Assembly (NCBI GenBank): GCA_965649825.1
Contig: OZ287699.1
Location: forward strand, 186,001 to 250,000
Direction: 5' to 3'
DNA: 64,000 nt
Source: Penicillus capitatus
Lineage: Eukaryota; Chlorophyta
The notes below the pieces were generated by a model, which saw only the letters and a program-made list of their open reading frames with translations, did no database searches and was not told the origin of the DNA. Position 1 is the first letter of the stretch; each line of letters starts with the position of its first letter. Positions 21,951 to 34,023 of the stretch are shown here, piece after piece. The position numbers were made by a program, and so were the translations under genes.

Positions 21951-23460
21951 ATGGTTTCGGAGCGAGCCAAGATGGCTCATGTGTGCCTTTGTTTCTGGCT
22001 ATGTTTTGCACTTGTCTCATGCGTGAGAACGAGAAGTGGTACCTCGACAGAACCCAATCTGTCGCAGGAAAATCGCGAGTTGAGAGAGCAACTCGAACTG
22101 TTAAAAGAGGAGATTCAGCAGCTCGGACAGCCTAAGACTAGTTCTGAGGCTACTGGATCGAAGTGGTTTCGTTGGGCATGGTCATTGGTAACAAGGACTA
22201 AAGTTCCACCGCTCGAATTTCCGGAGGACGATCAGGACGAGGTGGTTCCAGAGGAAGACGAAGCGAATGATGAAGCGGAAGCGTCATGTGATGGCGTATT
22301 TTCCTGCTCTGCATCACTCGGTAGTCAGATTTGGAGGACTTGTCGTTTCTTTTTCCCCCAAATCTGGATACTGATGACGCGTCAGACATTCTGGGTGTCC
22401 CAGATGAATCAGTCGTGCGTCGAACTGGTGTTCGTGTGGAAATAGGATGCGGCGCAAGTGGTTGGTTTAATGTTAGCCATTGCGTTTATCGCGTGTCTTG
22501 TCAATGCTGTTGCGTCCTTGGCGCTCGTGGTGTGGGAGGGGCGTCTTGGGTCGGTATTCCAGCGTTTTTCAAAGAAGTTGTCGCTTTTGGTCCTCATACT
22601 CAAGTTCAAATCACCAGGTTGAGAATGAGGTGAAGAAAAGTGTGCAAGAAGAGTTGGCCAAGGGTGGTCAAGCTCACGCTGTTGCAGCTGTCAATCAAGA
22701 CGCTAATCAGCGAGCTGTACCGCAGAATTCAACTATACTTTGTTTCAAATGTGGCAAGCCAGGCCATATTTCGAGAAATTGTCCTACCTGGAGAAACAAG
22801 TTTCAAGCTCAAGTTGAGGCGTCACGTGCGCAAGAGCAATTTGTGAGGCCTGCGCCAAGGCAACGAAGAGACGAACGTGTTCAAGTGCCGTCGGATATAG
22901 CTATTTCGCCTGAAGTCGTTAGAGCGAGCCAGCTTAAGCTGCCGACTCAGACTCAGGTGGAAGCAATGAATAACGTCGAACAAGCAGAAGCAGGAACTCA
23001 AATGAAGGCTCCCGCGTTTTTGGGACCAAAGGGTGTGAAATGTGTTTTGATAATTGATACTGGAAGTTCGGTGAATGTGATGCCTGAAGTGCGCGTCAAG
23101 AAGATGGGCCTGAGTGTTAATGCGGATTTGGCGCCAGGACAAACTCATCTTAAAGCGGTTAACGGAGGGATCGCGAGGGTCTTGGGTATCCTGAATTTGA
23201 GGGTAAAGCTGGGAGCGTGGGAGGCCGAAGTACCTTTCTATGTAGCAAGAGGTGTGTCCCACGTCATTCTGGGAGTGCTGGGATTGAGTGCAATGGCCGT
23301 CACGATAGATCCGGCAAATGACAGGCTTGTCAAGGGGACGGATGCATTGCTGTGTGATGGGTATCAGGATCATCCACCAGCATACCACCTAGTTGATGTT
23401 GCCGGATACGACCTGCGAGATGCACAGCCCTCAAGTTCGCACCCAAATGCGTCCCAGTGA
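21951..23460 (+). CDS. Zinc-knuckle plus retropepsin (Gag-protease-like) gene
   Basis: The ATG at 21951 leads to a hydrophobic segment (AHVCLCFWLCFALVSC) that looks like a signal peptide or membrane anchor, then a Glu/Leu-rich coiled coil and an acidic stretch. A 41-nt intron near 22295-22335 seems to join this to LEDLSFLFPPNLD. A second, longer intron ends at 22618 before VENEVKKSVQEEL; its donor is uncertain. Downstream the frame 22619-23460 has a CCHC zinc knuckle (CFKCGKPGHISRNC) and a retropepsin domain with the DTGSS active-site motif and a later VILGVLG flap-side strand. No reverse transcriptase, RNase H or integrase follows. Introns and the N-terminal hydrophobic segment suggest a host gene derived from a Ty3/gypsy-like element, but a decayed element is possible. 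Confidence 0.55.
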
Positions 23461-23742
23461 TCACCTAGTTAAAGCACATTCCTAGTTTTTCTTTAAAGTT
23501 TAAGTCTGGAAGGACATCGCTTTGTTGTGGATCGCCACTCGTCATTAGCCAAAATGACGTGGTGACGCGGAAGTTACCTTTTTGCCTGGAATGTATTTCT
23601 TATTGTTCTGTATTTCCAAAATTATCGACTCCGGGTCTGTTGATGTCGTTTGGCTTTCAGAGAAAGGTGAAATCTCTGTTCGCATTTGGAATAGTGGACG
23701 TGTCTCGCAATTTGTCGCACATAAGACAATCGTCCTAGAAGT

Positions 23743-24668
23743 TTATTCATGTATGTGTCCTGTGTTGCTTTCCAAGTCGTCGGCAAAATGACGAATCTTG
23801 TTTTTGAGCGTAGTTTTGTTGCAAAGCAGTGTATTCAGTTTCTCGATGATTTCGTCATGGCATAAGCTTCTTTGCGGAAGTTGTTCTATTTGTCCGAATT
23901 TGTCGTATTCGGAGGCTATTGTCTCTCTGAGAGGTGTGACGTACGTTTCTAGTTGTCTCGCTGGGAGGGTCAGCTGTGGTGCTTGTATTGCAAGAGGGAG
24001 TTTCAGCGATCGAAGGAGGAGCTCTGCACGTGGTTCTCTCACACCTAACATGCTGATGATGGTCTCTGTTGGAGTGGTCTTGAGGGTACCGGCAATAAGA
24101 CAACTAGCGTTCATGTACATTCTGGTGGTTGTTTGCATTCTTGTCATTGATCGAAGTCCCGTGTGCATCCAGATTTCGGAGCTGTAGAGGAGACCACTGA
24201 GGGCGCACGATTTGACCACTAAGTGGGTAACCCACGGTTCGGTACCCCACAACGTCCGTGTTACTTGTCAGATAATGGTGAGGCGCCTGTTTTCCCTGGA
24301 GGCGGCTTCGGATGCGTGAATATGAAATCCCAGTTTGGTATCGACTGTGAGGCCTAGGTAGCGGCAGGTAGGAGACTCGTGGAGGAGAGTTCCATTGAAA
24401 AGGAGGAAAACAGGGGGAGAATTCCGGAGTCGACTGAGCTTTACCAACTTGCATTTTCGTTCGTTGATTGTCATGTGTTTTTCGGCAGCTCAGTTTCCAG
24501 CTTGCGTAGAATGTTTTGGATCTGGCTGAGGTCTTTGAATGTTTTCTGCAAAGGGGCACTTAGGAGAAGATCATCTGCGAACATCGTGAGTTCGCTGGGG
24601 AAGTAATCTGATCTGCTGCATCGTTGATGAAGCAGATGAATCAGGGAAAAGGGCGATCCCTGTGGCAA
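23743..24668 (-). mobile_element. Degenerate LINE-type reverse transcriptase fragment
   Basis: On the minus strand, three frames carry pieces of one non-LTR reverse transcriptase in the right order: LPQGSPFS then MFADDLLL (the catalytic YADD-type motif) at 24668-24471, then the CKLVKL...YLGLTVD motif at 24474-24268, then a C-terminal stretch of about 170 residues (24252-23743). The shifts between frames and a stop upstream of LPQGSP show that it is dead. The 282 bp before it (23461-23742) hold only a short ORF. No endonuclease domain or poly-A tail was found. Confidence 0.75.
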
Positions 24669-25745
24669 TCCAAGCGTCGGTTACACTTGGTTTTTTTACG
24701 AGACCCATTGCGCACCGCGACGGCGCCCGTTGGCTCGCATGAGACATCCTGCACGTTAGTTAGATGCATCCCCACGCCCTCGGGCAGTGATAGCCACTCT
24801 CTGGCCGCTCGGTCGTGGAAGCAGAAATAGTGCTAGACTCGGAAGACGGCGACGAGCTTTTTGGAGCCATCGGTTCGGTAGAAATCTCTCTCGCGTAGAC
24901 ACTAGTTTGAAAAAACACGTACTCCCTACTAATCAGTGATGTGACGTTTGGTCCTCTTGCTGATCAGCAAATCTGGGACTTCTTCTTCGGAACGATTTTC
25001 TCTTCGGCGACGTCTTTGTGGATCCATCCGGCCGTGTGCCGTCAAAGAGGCATTCAGATGCCAAGCGCTGACCGTCCACTGCAGATCATCTATAGGTCTC
25101 TAGTCGACTTAAGGCTGTAGTAGTTCCGCATAGGGAAGCTTGTGCACTCAGCGCTTGCCTGTGTACGTTATTTCCACCAAGGCACCTCGAATGTTGGCGG
25201 CGTCTAGGGTAAGACGTTCACAAAGTACTAATACAATTAACTGTTCGTATAAGGAATGTAAAGGAATGTACCAGTTCTTGGTGGACAGTTTTGGGCTGGT
25301 CGTACATTCATTCTTATTGCCGCATTCAAACCGACGTCGTTATTGGATCGTCATAAACAGGACAGCGGGTTCCAAAACGAACGGCTGGTTATCCAAAACA
25401 AACTTTGCCTGTAGCGGCGTCAAAGGCAGGAAAACCAACTGAGCACGGTGTCCAGCCACGTTCCACTTACTCTGTCACCCTACCAATTGTAGTGCAGATC
25501 TACCCCCCAAACGTTTGTTGACACGAATCCCCAGATAATACACAAAGCTTGAGTAGTGGGTGATAGCGATTGAGTCAAAAGTAGGTGATGATCACGGACG
25601 GCATCCATATCGATGCCCCGTTCAGGCAACCGGAATCCTTTATGTGGAGCAATTTGCAGCAGTCAAGGCAGACGCGTCTGTTCGATCTACAGTCGACAAC
25701 CTCAGACATGAAGAGCAGTGTGATTAGCAAACTCACATTTTTCTG
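24669..25745. other. Region between LINE fragment and M4
   Basis: About 1.1 kb. The first 100 bases are probably more broken LINE sequence on the minus strand. The rest holds a 100-codon ORF (25140-25442) with no recognisable features. Confidence 0.4.
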
Positions 25746-27179
25746 CTAAACATACCAGACGTCTATTTTTCTGCGAGACAGATGACCTTCTTCTTCGCCA
25801 CAGTGTGGCTTTGAAATCTGCACCGCCAACAGCAACATGGACCGTCGTGAGCTGGCTTCTTCGGCGAGGGAGTATTCCTTGCGATTCTTGAACGAAAAGC
25901 GCACAGCAAAAGTGATCCACTCGTCATCCAGGAAGCCAAGCACGGGATCACTGAGATCAGGCATGTCCACAAAACTCGGCCAGCCTCTGCTGGAATCACC
26001 CGGGGTGAACTTGTGTGCGAGCTCTTCACCATCGGCATTTTGAGATGTCAGTGGGGCAAAGGAGAAGGCAGACACCTTTGGTCACGCATTGTGTCTCGTC
26101 CAGGTGGTTAACAAGAGTGACACTGAAGCCAATCTCAGCGGTGCTGTGGCTGGAACACACGAGAAAGATGCCCCATCTGTCGTCTCCTGTGATGGATGTC
26201 GTACGCTTGAGCTTCAGATTCCTGCGCAACGACACATACACCATTGCTCAGTCGGAAAGCGGGAGTGCAACGAGCGATCACACCATGTCGTGCCTGCCAT
26301 TTTAATATCGTCAGATATGATATCCGAGAAACCGATCTCTCTCAGGCGACGCAGTTTCCACTAAAAACAGTCCTCAGTACACGAGTGTGGCCTCATCGAG
26401 AGGTAAACTGTGGCCGTGTAGGATCCGAAAGTGCAAAAGACGAGGTTCTGGTTATCGGGCGGAATGATGCCGATGTTCAGCACGACGATCAGGCAGTTCT
26501 CCAGCAGGTAGCCTGCCTCAGGATCGCCGACGTCCGCGGCAGAGATGACGTCGCAGTGACCCCAGGTACCTCCCGGTCTAAGCATCTTTCGCCATCCTTC
26601 CAGACGGGGACATGTAAGAGATGACGAGGCACGGAGTGAGAGGCCATTCACCTCGCGTCACACTTTTCGTCGAGTCCAAAGGATTGATGAGTTTGAATTT
26701 GTAGTGCACGTCCACGGGCTCTCCGCTGCCGACCAGTGCCAAGAACAGACAGATTTCCCCCTGTCTGTTCTTCACCCTGAGCCTCCTGTCGAAGACATCG
26801 GAATGGGCTTCAGGGAGATGGCGAAAGCGTCGGCCCGTACCACTTGCGTCCGGCGACGGTGAACAGGCCGGACTGGAATTCCTCGACGTTTGCGTCTAAG
26901 AAGTCTCTATGAATGCGACACTGCCGCCGCGAATGCCGTGTTCGCGTCCCCCGACTGATGGTTAGCTCACTTCGTATCGGCCGGACCGGTTGTCTGTCAG
27001 AAGGCTGCAGGAATAGTTCACGCCGTTGCTTGTGCCCGTCCCGTTGCTTCTCTTTCGCACTCCCTCCGCCTTTCCTGTATTACTCTCCTCCGCCTTTGTC
27101 AAGGACAAGTCTTCAGGGAGCAGCAGTACGGGTTCCGTTTGCTTACCACTCTAGGGCGTTGTGTGTAGGCGTTGCCCAT
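25746..27179 (-). CDS. M4: tandem MATH protein without RING (inverted)
   Basis: This is the only M gene of the cluster on the minus strand. Exon borders equal those of M1-M3. The first exon (ATG at 27179) joins through a GTAAGC donor and an AAAG acceptor, in phase, to a segment reading NGTGTSNGVNYSCSLLTDNRSGRYE. The first MATH domain has VDVHYKFKLINPLDSTKSVTR and WGHCDVISAADVGDPEAGYL; the second has ELAHKFTPGDSSRGWPSF...LGFLDDEWITF. The last exon ends RKIDVWYV with no RING, and downstream DNA on this strand shows no Cys/His ligand pattern. About 390 residues. The inversion relative to its paralogues, next to a LINE remnant, suggests local rearrangement. Confidence 0.75.
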
Positions 27180-30100
27180 GTGGAAACAGTACGAAGGAGT
27201 CCTGTAAGCAATTCAACAAATTGCACGAGTTTCCGCGTCGTTGCAACAGTAGGTGATGTCGTCTCTCGTGCGACAAGCTAACCATCGATCGCTCCGCCGA
27301 AGCCGTAATGGCATCGTTTCGATTACGTGGCGAGGACGGCGACGTGCCTTATGCTTTCCTGTGTAAATGAATGAGATAAAGATGCGCGCGACGCCGTTGG
27401 CCGTGCGTCTGTCGTTGTCGAACAGAAGCTGTCCATCCAGTGAAGCCGTCTGCGCCAGACTTGAGCAGCGGAATCGATGCTTGATGTACTGGGACAATGA
27501 TGGAGATTAGTCATGCGAACCGCTGACAAACAACCACAGCGAGTGTTGCAAACGCAATAACCATCAGGCGTCTCTAGGCCATAGAGAGCGACGAATGGAT
27601 AACCTCCTCGTAACAGTAGAGATATGGTTGTCAAATGCGAGCACAAGTTCACAGCTGATAAAATCGAAGGTTAGGAAAGCTTAACTACCATGAGCGACTG
27701 TTCCGTGTAAGATATCTCGCGTTCTTGTATGTTTAATAAGAGTTTTTTATCGACGTCGCCGTGTGTGTTTTTCGACTATCGTTGTATCTAGTGTTTACAT
27801 TGATTCCGGTCAGACAACTAGCTATTTGGTGACATTGACGCCATCAGAGCTGCTACCTTATGTCATTCGGTCGGCGTTTGGCATCGGCCATTGGTGCCGC
27901 GTAGTGAATTCTTTATGTAAACCCAAAACGTTTTACACCTAATTCATCATGGAGTCTCTATTTATTGCTTCGATCGCAGCATCCCATCAGTATTGTCTAT
28001 CGCATCAGACTGTCATCTTTCCGATCCCTCGTCACCAATGTGACTATCATGGTTCCGCACCATAAGGAGTTCACACTGTCAAACGTCCAGAATGGCCCCG
28101 AGGACAGGGACAGACGACGCGCTGTAGATGCCAGTGCAAGTAGCACGGTTGTTGGAAGAGTTCGCCACAACATAAAGAGAACCTCGTGGCTGATGACACA
28201 GACCTCTTCCGGAACATGCGCCAGCAGCGACGTCGCATCTGGAGAGGGGCTCAGCCGCGGTCAATCGCGCGTTCCTCGTGCAGCAACGTCGCTTCTTCGA
28301 ACAAACGCCGCGATGTCTCTCTCGACGGACTTGCCACAGAGGAATCCTGACGAGGTACAGAATTGTGTCAGTCAGCCGTTTACCTCTCACTCTTGATCGA
28401 ATCGGAATGGCTCCTGCAGTCCGAAGGTCCCCTATCAGTGTCTGCATGTTCGTCATGCCGACGCCGCTTCACTTATCTTCGTCAAGTAAGTAAGTATTTA
28501 CGGCTTAAGGCCGAAGCGACGTTTGTCATAGCGTCGAGCCTGCGTCGCGAGAGGTCTTGATCCGTCGCCGAACAAACCAACCCACTTTCAAAACCATCCG
28601 TCAACAGCATTCGGATGCTGTACGTATCTCGAATTGTCGCGGTCCATACCACTAGCATCCTTGCTTTCGCGCAGCGACTGACTAGATCGATTGACAGCGC
28701 TCGTCACTGTTTCTTCAGAAACTTCGTTACGTTCAGCTGAGTTACTTCTTCTGGTGTCTAGCTTTACCGAGATGCGTGTGCTCGGCTTCTCCGGTGACAT
28801 TCACGGCACGTTCGCTTTCAGCGGTGAGCGGTCTGAAAGGACCCGTCTGACGCAGAGAAAGGCGGAAACTCGATTCGAGTGAGATACCGACGACTGTTCT
28901 GTCCTTGAGCTTCTCGGAGATCGTTATCGCCCTTCGTGCATCGACCGACGAGGCAGTTCTACCAAGTGCGAATTGCGCAGCACACACACTGCCGTCTCCG
29001 CTGCCGTGATCGCACTCCGTCGAATACGGGCTGCGTCGTCTGCCTTTTTTCCTAGCGTATAAAGCGAACGGGTTAGTAGAATGCGAACAGCCTCTCTCGT
29101 CTCACTCTCTGCCGAAAAGTCATTGTGCAGCTCTCGTTCGTCGACGGAGACGCTCTCGCCGAGTTCTGGAAAGAGAACAGAGACGGACGACGTCGATTTG
29201 TCAATAATCTCTCTGTCGCAGTTCTCTTGGCGGATATCAAGACCACGGATCTTTCATTGTGGCCAGCGTCTGCGGAATTTACCTCCGTATCACCTGCGAA
29301 CGCCGAAAACTGTTGCAACGTGTGCTTGGTGACGTGCAGTGTGGACAGTTATTATTTGTTCTATCCGTGAATCTCTGTTTCCCGCGATCGGGCAATCGCA
29401 CATGACGAACAGCTTTATTTGAAACGTGAAGCCTAAAAGAGCGAGAAGTCCCGAATCCTAAAGCGTCGTCCGAACGCTCGTCAGTTGCTTGGGCGAAGAA
29501 AAGAGCCATGGAAAACAAGGGGCACGTTTCTTTCTTGATGTCGACGAGTGGCAAGTTGTCTGCTGCAGACCGTGCCAGTTAGCGAATGACCAATTTTTTG
29601 AATGCGTTCGTTCCATCTCACCCCTCACTACAGCAGGGGGCATTAGAAGGAATAGCCGAGTGGTGTGATGTCTGCAAACAAAGCACGCGTCTATGTGCAT
29701 GAAATATGCGGTGTTTGTCGTCCGGCAGATCAACGTATTCTCCCGACTCTTTGCTCCGACCGCATGCTTTAGGGGATTGGAGCATTTATCTACCTCCAGA
29801 CTGAAGCGAGAATACCTCTCTGATATAACGATCACATCTCTAACCTATATTTGAACGAAGATGGAGAACAGAGAGTGACGGAGCTGCAGAAACAGCATCT
29901 CTGTCTCCAACAGTATCTCGTCGATCATCCATCGGACGCACATGCACCTCGGATAAAGGCAGAAAACAGGTCGTCCGCAACCAGACCTTTGTGCAGTGCA
30001 GAGCAAGTTATCCGCCCATTCGTCGGATGTAGGTGCCCGAGTGAAATGGACAGGAATCGATGAAGAGAATCTGGAACCAGGACTGTGCCTCTGTGTCGTC

Positions 30101-30222
30101 TTCAGAGAAAGGGGGCAGTGCTGCATCGATCAAATTGAAAGGCTGAAATTAAGAGATGGCTTATTGTCCACCCATTCGCGCCTCAATCGCCGAAGTTCAT
30201 TTTTACGTAACAAGGCAAGGCC
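27180..30222. other. M4-T4 region, gene-poor
   Basis: About 3 kb without a supported gene. It contains flank repeat copy B (28311-28475). A frame at 29125-29370 has CCNVCLVTC near its end and might be a scrap of an M-type RING, but too little matches. Two short overlapping plus-strand frames at 29845-30286 precede T4 and lack any known motif. Confidence 0.4.
28311..28475 (+). repeat. 5' flank repeat, copy B
   Basis: This is the partner of 1-170. It lies about 1.75 kb upstream of T4, whereas copy A lies about 0.7 kb upstream of T1. Identity looks near 80 percent by eye, with small indels, so the duplication is older than the T3/T4 conversion tract. Confidence 0.6.
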
Positions 30223-32875
30223 ATGTCTGAACTTTCTTCCTGCACTAGACGTCCGCCTCCTTCGGAAAAAGTGGAGTCACTGCTGACAAGGCTGTGGCTG
30301 ACGCTGCTGCTGTTCGCACCGAATCCTTCACACGGCAGCTCAGGTATAGACGATACCGATATCCCGTCCGACGGCAAGTGATCGTCATGCTGTAGACTAT
30401 AGCGACCTGAACCCGCCGTTGACACGCGTCACCGAACAGAACGTCGCATCCCTGTGCCCTCAAGGTCTCGAGGCCAACGCGACGAACCGTCACTGTTGCC
30501 CTCAAGGCAAGCGCGCAGGCGAAAGCAGATTCCCGTACGTATGCAGCGTCCGGAAGGCGGGAACGCGAAAACACCTTTGTACGGCCACACTCGTCCACCG
30601 TAAATGGCTTCTGACGACGGCGCACTGCGTCGACCCTAACAGCGACGACTCCGCCGGCTGCTACCCCCTCATCTACTGCAGCAGTCCCGTCGCCAACGCA
30701 CCGGCCGAGGAGCAGGTGAGCAGTTTCCCTTGAAAGCGACCTCTCGCACAAAGATCCGACCGATCGTGCAGGTTTTCCACGTCGTCGATGCCTACCTGCA
30801 TGAGGATTGGTTCGGCGACGCCGCCTATGGGTCCAACGTCGCCATGCTGAAGCTGGACCGCAATGCGAACTACCCCATTCCGCGGTTCTTCCGCGAATGG
30901 ATGTTCGAAGGCGCAACCATGGACGTTCCGCTGTCTCGCTGGGTCGCCGAGGGCAAATCTTCGCGCAAGTGTGGCTGCTGCAGCTGCGAGGTCAAGAATC
31001 GCAACAACGACGCCTGTCAGAAGTACCCGCAGATCGTATCCAAGAGAAGCTGGCTGTGTGTCGACGGCGGAGAGACCGACAACTGGACAGGTGGACTGAG
31101 AAGCTGAAGGTCGCTTCTTCTGTTCAGGCTTCGACGCTTGCGCTTTCTAGGGGAAAAGGGAAGTCCTGTTTTGCTGGCCGATCGACCGAAGGGCAAGCTG
31201 GCGAAAGGAAATCCCAGCGAGGATCTGCTGGTCGGTTTCATGTCCTTCAGCACTTCCGATTCAGAGGGCAAGACTTGTGCTGTGTACACCAGTGTTTCCT
31301 TCTTCAGGACCTGGATCATGAAAACGATTGGAGGCAAAACGAAACCGAGTCGCTGCATGTTTGTGCCGAAGGCCGAGCCCAAGAAAGAACCTCATGACCA
31401 AAAGGATCAGGAAAAACCAGCGGCAGGCACTCAAGTAGAATCCTTAAAAACGCAGTTCCCATGTGTTGTTGTCATATGTGGCATTTTCTTCTTGGATATA
31501 GCTGACGCTTAATTTGACTCGAAAGAGAATTTCGTGCAATGTAGGTTGGAGTAGCAAAAGAAGAACCTACAGCGTCAGAGAAGAGCGAGAAGCAGACTGA
31601 AGAGGTGTCCGCCCCAGAAGCAAAGAGCAAGTCAGAGGATGAACAGCTGATCAGCGAGTTCAGAAGCCTCACCAAAGAACAGCAGATCCAAGTAGCCCGT
31701 TCTCACTCTTGAAGCCCTTTGATGTATGCGTCGAGTTCTCAGAGGATGGTCGACGCTATCAAGGCCGACGATAATAAAACAGCCAGAGCACTTCTTACAG
31801 CAGGATTGGATCCGAATACAGAGAGAGGCGACCGTGAACTTCGGCTTTCTGAGGATTCCAGGCTTCCCCACTGGGCCGCCCGCCTTAACGCTTCTGAATG
31901 CGCCGAGGTAATCTCGCCTCTACTGCTGTCCAGACATGCTCAGTGCATCCAAATCCTCCGCGAAGCGATGACGAGTGGATTTCTGTGCAGGCTTTGTTGG
32001 AGAGCGGCAGCGACGTTGACGCCTCCGACGCAAACAAAATGACGGCGCTCCTTTTTGCATCTTATTTCGGGCACCTCAATGTTGTAAAGGTGACTTCTAG
32101 AACAGTTCTTCGCTTGATATCTCACGCTTCGTTTAATAATAGGTTCTCTTGAAGCACAGCGTGAACGTGGAGGCTTCGGACCCGAACGGACATAGCTCAC
32201 TTCTTCTGGCGGCTAACAACAGGCAGACTGACGTCGTAAAGGTATCCTGAAAACAACTTCTGATATTAGCCGCACGACAGCTTGATGACTAGGTCCTTTT
32301 GGAAAACAAAGCCAACGTCAACTCCACAGACTAAAATGGACGTACCGCACTTCATCTGCGACGACTGTCCGGGATCTCGATACCGTTAAGGTGGCATCTA
32401 AAACAGCCCTTGGCTTGTTGCTTTCACGATTTATGCAACAGATTCTTTTGGAGCACCATATAAACGTGGATGCTGTCGACAATATCGGACACACAGCACT
32501 TCACGAAGCATCTGCTCACGGGTCCGCCGACATCGCGAAGGTGACATCCAGACCACCACTTCCTGACATCTGTCGTATCATCGATCCATGAACAGGCCCT
32601 TTTAAAAGACGGTGCTTCTGTCGACATCCGTGATGGCGACGGGATGACAGCACTGTTCCATGTGTCTATGTCTGGAAAGATAGACGTGGCGAAGGCGAGC
32701 GTATATTTATTTTTCTCATTCCGACGGTTTGTTTCAGGTCCTTCTGTCTTCGAGGGCATCAAAAACTCTCCAAGACAATGATGGATACACTACAGCCCAA
32801 GTTGTGTGCAAGCACTGCTCCTTTTGTCCCGATAAAGGATGTCAAGCTCTCGCCGAGCTCTTGCCTGTCGGCGAG
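30223..32875 (+). pseudogene. T4: decaying trypsin-ankyrin paralogue
   Basis: The start ATG (30223) gives a signal peptide ending LWLTLLLFAPNPSHG, then a 52-nt intron. The S1 domain keeps TAHCVD but has SNVAMLKLDR (Asp to Asn, codon 30835-30837) and GEKGSP (Ser to Lys, codon 31156-31158), so it cannot work as a serine protease. A 110-nt intron (31435-31544) leads to the linker and the ankyrin part, which is almost identical to T3 up to 32097. The third 99-bp repeat exon has an in-frame TAA (32332-32334) and a one-base deletion (98 bp). A GC donor (32695) replaces the GT of T3 in the last intron. The final exon is cut by an insertion near 32872. The trypsin half could still be made as a secreted pseudoenzyme; the ankyrin half is broken. 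Confidence 0.75.
31611..32097 (+). repeat. Gene-conversion tract, T4 copy
   Basis: This is the partner of 17272-17758: 487 bp, 12 substitutions, no indels. It spans the end of the linker exon, the cap exon, the first repeat exon and the introns between them. Confidence 0.85.
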
Positions 32876-33531
32876 ATGGTGAGGGGACGGCGTCATCCTG
32901 GGGTCGTGATGGATCAGGCGGAGGATAAATCGACTGAGGGGACTGTCTGGCTGGCGATGGGTGCACGCCGCCATGGGGCGCTTAGGGTCTTGTCAGAGGA
33001 GGTCTCAGGTGTGGTGGGGGCTCTGGGGGGCTCGGGTTCTCTGGTCCTGGGCGAGGGATGAGTCATCAGCTTCGGGGGTCACATCGTTCGGACGGGTTAA
33101 AAAGGGGGAAGAACATTAGGGAAAGCGTCCATTGTTGTAAGCAGTTTCACGCGTTGAGTATCAGACTTCGGTCAGTCTGGCAGACGACGACGAACACCCC
33201 TCGGTTTCTAACGCGACCGTTCCATATCCGCCGTTGTACAGGAATCCGCCATTTCTAGCGGCGCTCGGATTCTTTCGCGAAGGGGAGCGCCAGAGCATCG
33301 ACGCCACTGACTTATTCCAGCGGGGCGCCGACCAGGTGGTTCATAACGCCGAGCTGTACGACTCCCGACGTAGCTCCGTCCAAGAAGACCGACACGAGCT
33401 CGTGGGAGAGGCCGGTCCGTCCAGGCATCCAGAAGAGGGAGGGAATCAGGCACCCCCTCGTCCGGACAGCGGCGCGTCAAGAAGTCCCACACGGCAAAGC
33501 CGACATTGCCTCCGTCAGCTGCATGAGAAAA
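32872..33531. mobile_element. Insertion of about 660 bp in the T4 C-terminus
   Basis: Sequence on both sides aligns to T3 (18530-18551 on the left, 18552 onward on the right), but T4 has about 660 extra bases between. The first 190 bases are unusually G-rich on the plus strand, unlike the rest of the locus. A 94-codon frame (33208-33492, minus) and a longer plus frame (33234-33704) overlap and neither is recognisable. No clear terminal repeats or target-site duplication were seen, so calling it mobile is inference. Confidence 0.45.
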
Positions 33532-34023
33532 ATATCTCCAGCGTTTGCAGCGAACACATATCTCTTCTTGTCGCTGTATGGACTGACACAGCTGGCTCCC
33601 TTATAAAGAAAGAAGTCCTCTTTTGCTGGAGGACTTATGGAGGGACCGAGAAGAAACACGACGTTCGCGAGATCGAGACCTGCGTTTGCTTGCCGCACCG
33701 GTAACCCTTCACGTCTGCTCTCGGGCAATCAGTCCTTCGACGGCACATGACTAAATTCTATCCTCTATCCCGCCGAGATGCGTACGATGCTGTTCAGACG
33801 TCTTCCCCTGTACAATGTTTGTCGATGCCGTTTGCCGCGCTTGGTAATGTCAGCGTCAGAGAAAAGCATACGTCGACTCTGTGTGTATCGAAAGAGTTCG
33901 TTCGACCACAGTTGCCATTTTCTACAAGCTTACGGGAGAGCCATCGACATTCCAATGTTTGAAACAGCCTTGTTGTGACTGTCACGTCATAGACAGATTT
34001 CGGCGCTTTGCATTTCGTCTGTT
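33532..34023. other. T4 3' flank to starch synthase
   Basis: The first 80 bases match the T3 3' flank. The remainder has no recognisable gene. This marks the border between the accessory cluster and the housekeeping block. Confidence 0.5.

Noticed and set aside
29125-29370. Possible M-type RING scrap (CCNVCLV)
   Set aside because: Only one Cys pair matches; the HGKT-x-H and CPVC motifs are absent and the frame does not continue.
33234-33704. 156-codon plus-strand ORF downstream of T4
   Set aside because: It crosses the right border of the insertion into old T flank, so it is a composite of unrelated sequence.
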